From Petrosia ficiformis (taxonomy: Eukaryota; Porifera; Demospongiae; Haplosclerida; Petrosiidae), in contig OX345636.1 of the NCBI GenBank assembly GCA_947044365.1, positions 48,648,896 through 48,712,895 on the forward strand: a stretch of 64,000 nucleotides of DNA, in the 5' to 3' direction. The notes beneath the pieces were generated by a model that worked only from the letters and a program-made list of their open reading frames with translations, did no database searches and had not been told where the DNA came from. Position numbers and translations under genes: made by a program. This document shows, piece after piece, positions 56,672-64,000 of the stretch. Every line of letters begins with the position of its first letter. The stretch's first letter is position 1.

Positions 56672-58174
56672 ATGGATGGTGAATCTTTACACCGCGAAGT
56701 CTCCAAACTAAGGAAAAGGAGAGGAGTAGTACGAGCCTCAATTACTCCATTGGATAGCCGTATTAAAGAGTTGGAAGACGTCGCTGAGCAACCTGGAACC
56801 CCAGGTCACGCGCGGCAGTTAGCCGCAAAACTTGAAACTTTGGATTCCGAATCGAAGAACTACCACTTCCAGCTAATCGATCTTCTGGATGATGAGGATG
56901 AAGATTCCCTAGAAAAAGAACAAGAGATATTGGACAAACATGACGACATTGTTGCCGAGTTAAACATGCGTATTGAACGTTTGTATTCTAAGGCCACACC
57001 CGCTGTGACCGACTACCACAGACTACTCTCTCGTAAGTTATCTTATTTGGAAGAAAGCACTTTCAATCTTCATAATACGGTAACTTCTCTACCTGAAGAT
57101 GTTGATGATATATCTCTTCTGCAACAATATCAAGAGCAAGTAGCTGACTACAAAAGGGAATTAGCTGAACTCAATGGCAGATTACTAATGCTGGATGATG
57201 AAGAAGAAGTCCGTAGTTTATTCACCTCTCACTCAAAACTTGAAAAAATGCTATTCGAATGCTCTCATGTGATCCGAAAGTTAATCAACTCATGCAGTCT
57301 AAGAACCAAATCTACCCCTACACCTGTTGTAGATAGTACTTGTACTGGAGTTAAGCTCCCCAAATTGGAAGTCCCTACTTTTGATGGCAACTTACTCAAC
57401 TGGAAACAATTTTGGGGACAATTTTGTGCTTCGGTACATGACCGTACCAACTTGTCTGATGCTGAAAAGTTGGTCTATCTTCAAAATGCTCTGAAGGATG
57501 GATCAGCTAAAAATGCCATTGAAGGTCTTTCTCGCTCTGGTGAACATTATACAGAAGCCATAGACTATCTCAAATCTCGTTATGATCGTCCTCGATTAAT
57601 TCATCAGACCCATGTCAAGATGATAATCGAAACCCCACCTCTTCGTGAGGGCAATGGTAAGGAGCTGCGTCGTCTGCACGACACCGTGCAGCAACACATT
57701 CGTGCTCTAAGGTCGATGGATTATGAACCCTCAGCTCCATTTATCACCTCTCTACTTGAGTTGAAACTGGACACTACCACCATGTTTGAATGGCAACGCC
57801 ATACTCAATCTCAGGTCAACGTACCTCCCTTTCAGGACCTTTTAGATTTTATTGACAGTCGTGCTCAAGCATCTGAATCATCCATACCCTTAAAGAAATC
57901 TTCCAAATGGGAAACCTCTAATTTGAAGAGGTCACTTCCCACATCCAAACCAGTCACTTCATTTACTGCTAGCCATGAATCAGCAAGTCAATGTGTTCTC
58001 TGCAAGCCAGTGAAGCACCCCTTGTATGCCTGCCCCAAATTCAAGTTGCTGTCCCATGAAGGAAAACTATCCACTGTCAAGGTACATAACATTTGTGTTA
58101 ATTGTCTAATGAAGGGTCACTTTGCAGTCAACTGCAGGTCACTTTACAGGTGTAGGAACTTCCTATACCTGTAA
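56672..58174 (+). CDS. BEL/Pao gag-like polyprotein part
   Basis: An open frame of 500 residues from the ATG at 56672. The N-terminal half is charged and probably coiled-coil (KELEDVAEQ, HDDIVAELNMRIERLYSK). The middle is DUF1759-like (LPKLEVPTFDGNLLNWKQFW, DAEKLVYLQNAL). Near the end are two CCHC zinc knuckles, C-x2-C-x4-H-x4-C, at CVLCKPVKHPLYAC and CVNCLMKGHFAVNC, which bind element RNA. The frame ends at TAA (58172-58174) inside a hairpin, although BEL/Pao elements usually encode gag and pol as one frame. Confidence 0.9.
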   Translation: MDGESLHREVSKLRKRRGVVRASITPLDSRIKELEDVAEQPGTPGHARQLAAKLETLDSESKNYHFQLIDLLDDEDEDSLEKEQEILDKHDDIVAELNMRIERLYSKATPAVTDYHRLLSRKLSYLEESTFNLHNTVTSLPEDVDDISLLQQYQEQVADYKRELAELNGRLLMLDDEEEVRSLFTSHSKLEKMLFECSHVIRKLINSCSLRTKSTPTPVVDSTCTGVKLPKLEVPTFDGNLLNWKQFWGQFCASVHDRTNLSDAEKLVYLQNALKDGSAKNAIEGLSRSGEHYTEAIDYLKSRYDRPRLIHQTHVKMIIETPPLREGNGKELRRLHDTVQQHIRALRSMDYEPSAPFITSLLELKLDTTTMFEWQRHTQSQVNVPPFQDLLDFIDSRAQASESSIPLKKSSKWETSNLKRSLPTSKPVTSFTASHESASQCVLCKPVKHPLYACPKFKLLSHEGKLSTVKVHNICVNCLMKGHFAVNCRSLYRCRNFLYL

Positions 58175-58258
58175 AGTGACCTGCAGTTGAGTAGTGTGTG
58201 ATGTAGTTTTTGACACTTCCTACTAGGAAGTGTCAAAAACTACATCACACACTACAAC
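58131..58258. repeat. Double hairpin between gag and pol
   Basis: Two adjacent near-perfect inverted repeats. The first pairs CAACTGCAGGTCACTTTACA (from 58130) with its complement ending near 58190. The second pairs GTGTGTGATGTAGTTTTTGA (from about 58194) with its complement ending near 58252. The middle of about 71 bp is made of inverted copies of the left and right flanks in turn. It places a stop at the end of gag. Confidence 0.85.
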
Positions 58259-61200
58259 ACACAGAGGGCCCAGCCAAAATCAGAACCATCTACACCCTCA
58301 TTTACACAGGATGTCTCTTCCAATCAAGTGTCATCAAATGCTGCTGTGAAGTTGAAATCCAATTCACTATTGATGACTTGTCGCATCTCAGTCGTTGCAC
58401 CTGATGGGTCTTCAACCCAAACACGAGCTCTATTGGACAATGGTTCATCAGCCTCATTTATCTCAGAGCGTCTAGTTCAATCCCTGTGTCTCCCCTGTGC
58501 AAGGCAATCCGTAAACGTCTCTGGAATTGGAGGTCACACTCCCATTCATCCAACTAAGTCAATTGCCAATTTCAAGATTACACCAATTTCATTAACAAAG
58601 GGGTCTATGAATATAACAGCAATAGTTGTCCCCAAGGTGTCTTGTGATCTTCCAATACATCCCGTCCCCTTCAACTCAAAGTGGAATCACCTTAGAGACT
58701 TGGCTTTAGCAGATCCTGAATTTGGTACACCTGGTCGTATAGATGTCCTGCTAGGCATCGATATTTTCGTTGAAGCATTGTGTCAAGGCCGGCGGAGGGG
58801 TCCCCCTGGATCACCTATTGCTCTGGAAACAACATTTGGTTGGATACTTTGTGGAAATGCAGAATCTGACATCCTTCAATCCTCAGTTGCAACTCATCAT
58901 GCACTGGTTGAATCAGGAGATGACATTCTCCGGAAATTTTGTGAAATTGAAGAATCTCCCACCAAGATCTCCAATCTATCAATGGAAGAACGAATGGTTT
59001 TACGCCACTTTGAATCAAATCATTTTCTTAATGAAGTAGGAAGGTTTGTTGTCTCCGTACCAAAGAGATCTGATGCCAAAACCCTTGGTGAATCTCGTTC
59101 ACAAGCCGTTCGAAGGTTCCTCTCTCTTGAGCGTTCTCTGAATGTTAAGGGACAATTTGCAGAATTTGAAGCTGTAATGAAAGAGTATATGGACCTACAA
59201 CATGCAGAGATCGTTCCTGTGAATGACCTAGAGAAATCTCAACACATGGTATTTTACCTCCCTATGCATGCTGTTTATAAGCAGTCTAGCTCCACTACCA
59301 AAGTGCGTGCTGTATTTGACGCCTCAGCCAAATCATCCTCTGGGGTGTCACTTAATGACACCTTACTTGTTGGACCAACCGTTCATCCACCATTAGTTGA
59401 TGTGTTACTCCGTTTCAGATTGCATCGTGTTGCTCTCACTGCAGATGTTAGTAAAATGTATCGGGCCGTTGAATTGACTAATGATGACAAGGATCTACAT
59501 CGTTTTGTATGGAGATCCAATCTTAGTGAACCCCTAAAGGATTATCGAATGACGAGACTCACATTTGGCATATCTGCATCATCGTTTGCTGCCAATATGG
59601 CTATTAAGCAGAATGCTATCAACCTAGCCCACGAATATCCACAAGCATCAGAAGTGGTTAAAGAATCCTTTTATGTTGATGATTGTCTTACAGGAGCTGA
59701 CAACAACGAAGATGCAATCAAGTTACATCACCAATTGCAAGCTCTCCTCTCCCGTGGTGGTTTTCATTTGCGAAAATGGAATTCCAGTGAATTAGCAGTC
59801 TTAAAGAGAATTGATCCTGGTGTTAGAAACTCCTATGAAGTCTTTACAATTTCTGGCTCTAAAGAATATGCCAAGACTTTGGGTTTTGAATGGAATACTA
59901 CTTTTGACCATTTTCGTCTCACAGTGAATAATTTGTCTACACCTGAAACCATCACAAAGCGTATTCTTGTATCAGATATTGCCAAGATATTTGATGTCCT
60001 GGGTTGGTTTTCTCCTACTGTGATTAAGATGAAAATGCTGTTACAACGATTGTGGGAATTAAATATAGCTTGGGATGAATCGGTACCAATGTTCATTCAA
60101 GAGACTTGGTTACAATGGATATCTGAATTGCCATCTCTCAAAGGTTGTCATGTGCCTCGTTACTACTTCCCCAAAGATGTCACCATCACTTCTTTACAGC
60201 TACATGGATTTTGTGATGCATCCGAAAATGCATATGCTGGTGTCGTGTACCTACGAGGAGAAGATTCAGAAGGGAGAATTCATATTTCCCTAGTAACAGC
60301 TAAAACCAGGGTGTCACCCATTAAACGTCTTACAATTCCACGCCTTGAATTGTGTGGTGCTTATCTGTTAACTCAATTGCTTCATCATGTCAAAGAAGTA
60401 TACAAAATGCCGTTATCTAATGTATTTGCTTGCACTGACAGCACAATTGTGCTCAATTGGCTCACTGGCACATCAACGCGTTTCAAGACTTATGTGGGTA
60501 ATCGAGTATCGTATATTGTAGACTGCATTCCTCCTAACCATTGGAGACATGTTAATAGTATAGAAAACCCAGCTGATTGGGCCTCTAGAGGATTATTCCC
60601 ATCTGAATTAGTGAGTAATGAACTCTGGTGGAAGGGTCCAAAATGGTTGTACTTGGAAACCTCCAGATGGCCAGGACAAGAAGAAATCCCTCGTGTTGAA
60701 GTGAGTGAAGAAGAAAGGGAGATCAGTCTGCTAACTACTTGTGAATTGGTGTTGCCTGTCATACCAGTGGATCGTTATTCTACCTTTCCTCAGCTTCAAC
60801 GTGTCACTGCATGGATTTATTGTTTCATCAACAACTGTCGTGGTGGAAGAAACTCTACTACAAATCATCCATATTTAACTGTTGCTGAACTTTCTCATGC
60901 TGAGAATTATTGGTTGTCTTACTCTCAATTGGAATCTTTTCCCAGTGACATTGCATCGCTCAAATCAAATCGTAAATTGCCAAGCAACAGTAAATTGATA
61001 TCGTTGAATCCCTTTATTGATTCCTCACGTATTATGCGTGTTGGAGGTCGTCTAGGTAATTCTAAATTACCATACACAAGATTACATCCAATTGTTCTTC
61101 ATGCAAAGCATCCCATAACGAAACTAATCCTCAGATCAGAACATATTCGTCTGCTTCATGCTGGACCTACTCTTATGATATCCTCAATTTGCCTTCGTTT

Positions 61201-62269
61201 CCATATCATCAATCTTCGAAAGGCTGTTCGCTCCATTACGCATCAATGTGTCGTTTGTAGACACCATGCTGGTGAGACTCTCACTCAATTACAAGGACAA
61301 CTACCTTCAGAATGTGTAACTCCAGGCACTGTTTTTGAAACCGTTGGAGTGGACTATGCGGGTCCAGTTTACATCAAACATGGCTATGTCAGGAAACCCA
61401 CTATTGTTAAAGCTTATATATGCGTTTTTGTTTCGTTAACAGTTAAGGCAGTTCACCTGGAATTGGTCTCTGATCTCACTAGTGAAGCATTCATTGCTGC
61501 ATTACGTCGTTTTGTTGCCCGTAGAGGTTATCCTAACCTCATTTGGAGTGATCATGGGACAAACTTTGTTGGAGCTAATCATGAACTAAAGAAACTATTT
61601 GAATTCCTGAAAACTGAAATTGCTCAACGTAAGATTTCTGAATTTTGTGCATCAAGAAGTATAGAGTGGAAATTTATCCCTGAACGTGCTCCACATTTCG
61701 GTGGATTGTGGGAAGCGGCAGTAAAAGGTATGAAAACCCATTTGAGACGTGTAATCACACCTGATGTAAAGTTGACTTTTGAGGAAATGACCACAGTCAT
61801 AGTTCAAATTGAAGCTTGTTTGAATAGTCGTCCGTTAATCCCTGTGAATTTTGTTAACGATTGTGTGACAGATATACTCACTCCAGGACATTTTCTGGTT
61901 GGCCAATCACTAACTACTCTCCCCGATAACTCATCCTCTAGTATTTCATTGACCTTGAAACATCGTTGGCATTTGTGCCAAAATCTCACTCATCATTTTT
62001 GGAGACGGTGGTCCACTGACTATCTCACAACACTCAACAAGTTCTACAAGTGGTCTCATCCAACTAGAAACGTATCTGTCAGTGATATTGTGATATTGCG
62101 TGACGAAGCTACATTTCCAACTAAGTGGCCAATTGCTAAAGTCGTTGAAATTCATCGTGGTAATGATAATCTAGTACGAGTTGTTACACTGAAGACTGCC
62201 AAGGGAATTTACAAGAGACCAATACATAAGATTGTACTACTGATCCCTACTAACACTGAAGAACTGTAG
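58214..62269 (+). CDS. BEL/Pao pol: protease, RT, RNase H, integrase
   Basis: Open from 58214 to TAG at 62267-62269 without an early ATG. Residue numbers here count from 58328. Aspartic protease-like LLDNGSSASF is at about 36-45, with LLGIDIF following. The reverse transcriptase has RAVFDAS and the catalytic YVDD at about 449-452. RNase H has FCDAS (Asp about 630), RLELCG and CTDST. The integrase has an H-x-H...CVVC zinc part, then the catalytic triad Asp about 1009 (VDYAGP), Asp about 1075 (WSDHGTN) and Glu about 1129 (GLWEAAVKG). A DUF5641-like tail closes the frame. All catalytic residues are visible, so the pol part looks intact. Confidence 0.93.
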   Translation, partial: HFLLGSVKNYITHYNTQRAQPKSEPSTPSFTQDVSSNQVSSNAAVKLKSNSLLMTCRISVVAPDGSSTQTRALLDNGSSASFISERLVQSLCLPCARQSVNVSGIGGHTPIHPTKSIANFKITPISLTKGSMNITAIVVPKVSCDLPIHPVPFNSKWNHLRDLALADPEFGTPGRIDVLLGIDIFVEALCQGRRRGPPGSPIALETTFGWILCGNAESDILQSSVATHHALVESGDDILRKFCEIEESPTKISNLSMEERMVLRHFESNHFLNEVGRFVVSVPKRSDAKTLGESRSQAVRRFLSLERSLNVKGQFAEFEAVMKEYMDLQHAEIVPVNDLEKSQHMVFYLPMHAVYKQSSSTTKVRAVFDASAKSSSGVSLNDTLLVGPTVHPPLVDVLLRFRLHRVALTADVSKMYRAVELTNDDKDLHRFVWRSNLSEPLKDYRMTRLTFGISASSFAANMAIKQNAINLAHEYPQASEVVKESFYVDDCLTGADNNEDAIKLHHQLQALLSRGGFHLRKWNSSELAVLKRIDPGVRNSYEVFTISGSKEYAKTLGFEWNTTFDHFRLTVNNLSTPETITKRILVSDIAKIFDVLGWFSPTVIKMKMLLQRLWELNIAWDESVPMFIQETWLQWISELPSLKGCHVPRYYFPKDVTITSLQLHGFCDASENAYAGVVYLRGEDSEGRIHISLVTAKTRVSPIKRLTIPRLELCGAYLLTQLLHHVKEVYKMPLSNVFACTDSTIVLNWLTGTSTRFKTYVGNRVSYIVDCIPPNHWRHVNSIENPADWASRGLFPSELVSNELWWKGPKWLYLETSRWPGQEEIPRVEVSEEEREISLLTTCELVLPVIPVDRYSTFPQLQRVTAWIYCFINNCRGGRNSTTNHPYLTVAELSHAENYWLSYSQLESFPSDIASLKSNRKLPSNSKLISLNPFIDSSRIMRVGGRLGNSKLPYTRLHPIVLHAKHPITKLILRSEHIRLLHAGPTLMISSICLRFHIINLRKAVRSITHQCVVCRHHAGETLTQLQGQLPSECVTPGTVFETVGVDYAGPVYIKHGYVRKPTIVKAYICVFVSLTVKAVHLELVSDLTSEAFIAALRRFVARRGYPNLIWSDHGTNFVGANHELKKLFEFLKTEIAQRKISEFCASRSIEWKFIPERAPHFGGLWEAAVKGMKTHLRRVITPDVKLTFEEMTTVIVQIEACLNSRPLIPVNFVNDCVTDILTPGHFLVGQSLTTLPDNSSSSISLTLKHRWHLCQNLTHHFWRRWSTDYLTTLNKFYKWSHPTRNVSVSDIVILRDEATFPTKWPIAKVVEIHRGNDNLVRVVTLKTAKGIYKRPIHKIVLLIPTNTEEL

Positions 62270-62326
62270 ACATTATGGTATTTGTACCATCCTTTACTCT
62301 ATGACCTCCGGTCATGGCCAGTGGTA

Positions 62327-62612
62327 TGTTTGGTGTTAATTGAGTGTTCTGTACTTATTTTATTAATTTATGTACTCTTGTATTGTAATGTCACATGTTT
62401 CATTTAACACTTCTATAATTATTTCTTCTGGATCATTCCTTAGCACATGTAGGACCACATGTTATGTTCTAGAACATTCTAGACTTTAGTTTTCTGTATA
62501 AATACTTTGTACAATTTAGTTTTTTTCCAGTGTGTCTGTGTGTATATCAATATCAACTTGGTTGTTATTCTTTTGATGATCTATTTTGGTAAATCTGAGT
62601 TAAGTCCTAACA
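62327..62612 (+). repeat. 3' LTR
   Basis: 286 bp, TGTTTGGTG to CCTAACA, near-identical to the 5' LTR. No clear polypurine tract precedes it; the sequence just before is CATGGCCAGTGGTA. Confidence 0.9.
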
Positions 62613-62850
62613 GTGATAAAAGTTATAATAGTCACATGTACATGTATATGGTGTGTATTGGTTTTAAAAATTGTAAGACAAAAGCAACCAGCAACACAGC
62701 CTCAACTTTCATGGAACATGCCCACATTATTAGCCACAAGTTTGAATTGCAGAATTGCACATGCACAAACATTAAAGTAGGTGTGGCAGTGAAGCTTCAA
62801 AGGTAGAAATGTAGCTTTGATTGCACAACCAACGAACGAAGGTTCGAACC
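62613..62850. repeat. Second copy of the 54.0-54.5 kb unit
   Basis: Starts GTGATAAAAGTT directly after the 3' LTR and runs parallel to 54036-54480 with a central deletion. It ends in AACGAACGAAGGTTCGAACC, a small palindrome. Confidence 0.75.
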
Positions 62851-63171
62851 TTCTAACCTTCATTCCCAGTGTTACTCGTATTACTTGTATTAGTTGTATT
62901 ACTTGTATTACTTGTATTAGTTGTTAGTTACATGTATATTAGTTGATTACTTGTATTACTTGTATTATTATAGATAATGAGCATTTAAAGTCATGTCTAT
63001 GAATTTTTGCTTCTGCTCCATTTTAAACACCTTGTATTAACTGGGATTACTATATAAAGCCCGGTTTGTATGGTGGTAACCACAAGCAAGTCTCAGACAG
63101 CCTAAATTTTGTGCAGTGTCATTGTGGGTACATTTCCTGCAGACAACATTTGGGGATAATTCTGCTATGAA
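62851..63171. other. Residual 9-bp repeat and copy of the 53.0-kb segment
   Basis: 62872-62960 holds a few TTGTATTACT units. 62975-63035 (GAGCATTTAAAGTCATGTCT, CCATTTTAAACACC) matches 53023-53080. No gene. Confidence 0.6.
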
Positions 63172-63602
63172 TTAGGGGTTGGCGGCATTGGTAATTTTTT
63201 TACTGATAAAATCACAAATTGATACATACCGAAATATCAAAATACACTGTTAATTAAATATTTTTGTGCCACACTCATATTATGTTTGAGCACATGGCCA
63301 ACTGAAATAGTGTGTTTAGCAGTGTTTGGTAGACTTTTCTAGATGCAAGCAAGTTAGAAAAGAGTTGTAGACTCCATTTCATTAATAGTAGATACTATAT
63401 TTGAGTGTTATTGTGGTCACATGAGTCAATTGATACAAAAGACTTTTTGTTTACCTTAAGAATTCTACTCCAGTATGCCAAAACGTTTGTGCCTACAAAA
63501 TGTTTGTGGGAGTGACCATTTGTAAAACACATACGTAGTTGATATTTGGTTATATCGCGATAAATTAATTGATACTAAAATTTTCAATATCACCCACTGC
63601 TA
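63172..63602. mobile_element. Possible hAT-type MITE
   Basis: The left end TAGGGGTTGGCGGCATTGGT and the right end ATTTTCAATATCACCCACTG are loosely inverted, with ACTGATA and TATC.AT inside. Similarity is weak. Confidence 0.35.
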
Positions 63603-63610
63603 TCTGCTCA

Positions 63611-63958
63611 CTGGCGTGTTTAAGGGGGGTCTGGTGGGGCCCAGGCCCTCCCTGTTGCTTTGTAATGAAATTTTATTAAAATAATTCTAATTAATGCCTC
63701 CGTGCATCATGGTTTACAGCCCCATTGTAGGAGTAACTGAGTCTGATTTGGACTCTGACTCTGAGTCTAAGAGCATTGAATCCCCACAGAGTTCGTCAAC
63801 ATTGCTAGATTCTCACTTGTCATCATTAATAATAGCGATACTGTACGTAACGTAGATGCCAACAAACAACACCCATCATGAATGATTAATTCGCACGCCA
63901 TAGTAATATCAATACAGGTGCTAGGCCCCCCCTGATATTCATGTCTAGACACGCCTAT
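63611..63958. mobile_element. Possible TIR element
   Basis: CTGGCGTGTTTAAGGGGGGT at the left and GACACGCCTATG with GGCCCCCCCTGATA at the right form loose inverted ends. A short plus-strand frame inside (ESDLDSDSESKSIESPQSS) is serine-rich and could be a captured exon or chance. Confidence 0.35.
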
Positions 63959-64000
63959 GTATCTGCTAGTAAGTAGAATGAATTAAGATATAATTAGTTA

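Larger units (their letters stand above)
56256..62612 (+). mobile_element. BEL/Pao LTR retrotransposon
   Basis: A 6.36-kb element with 5' LTR, a primer-binding region, gag-like and pol frames and 3' LTR. Domain order (DUF1759-like gag, zinc knuckles, protease, reverse transcriptase, RNase H, integrase, C-terminal DUF5641-like) identifies BEL/Pao. It lacks an env-like frame. A double hairpin at 58131-58258 and a frame change separate gag from pol, so this copy is probably defective as it stands. No matching target duplication (GTACT against GTGAT). Confidence 0.95.

Noticed and set aside
58210..58404. Short frame overlapping the start of pol
   Set aside because: It is the stretch beyond the hairpin in a shifted frame and belongs to the same retrotransposon coding region, not a separate gene.

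Overview
This looks like a nuclear contig from an early-branching animal, most likely a demosponge. The genes are split by many short introns. TRIM/NHL and small ankyrin genes, typical of sponge gene families, are present. The AT-rich non-coding DNA is full of the palindrome TACATGTA and of many families of short DNA transposons. The taxon is inferred from gene style and repeats, not from a marker gene.

Layout. 0.4-1.3 kb (+): last two exons of an unrecognised gene. 3.1-4.6 kb: Tc1/mariner MITE and a decayed transposase. 7.3-15.2 kb (-): first five exons of AP-4 complex subunit epsilon (AP4E1), with introns full of repeats: a tandem array with tRNA-like genes, an 88-bp minisatellite, a hAT relic interrupted by a piggyBac-like MITE, and tandem copies of an exon end with its splice donor. 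16-17 kb: TRIM/NHL pseudogene. 18.5-19.1 kb: satellite. 21-31 kb: gene-poor block of three overlapping segmental copies, two of them nearly identical at a constant spacing of about 5.36 kb. 31-33.5 kb: transposon relics and a truncated protein kinase.

The best genes form a head-to-head pair: histidine ammonia-lyase (HAL, -, 34.05-37.94 kb, 21 exons, 665 codons modelled) and histidyl-tRNA synthetase (HARS, +, 38.17-46.23 kb, 12 exons, 462 residues). Only 228 bp separate their start codons. One enzyme degrades histidine and the other charges it onto tRNA, so the shared spacer is a good candidate for a bidirectional promoter that balances histidine use.

46-56 kb is a transposon graveyard. It holds two Mutator-like elements with long terminal inverted repeats, one carrying a RecQ-like helicase fragment; a pogo-like transposase; an intact small ankyrin gene; and microsatellites. 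56.26-62.61 kb is a nearly complete BEL/Pao LTR retrotransposon whose gag and pol frames are separated by an unusual double hairpin. The last 1.4 kb holds further MITE-like sequence.

The most unusual items are the HAL-HARS pair, the helicase fragment inside a Mutator-like element, the double hairpin in the BEL/Pao element, and the AP4E1 introns, for which a second copy at 46.4 kb seems to preserve an older, unexpanded state.
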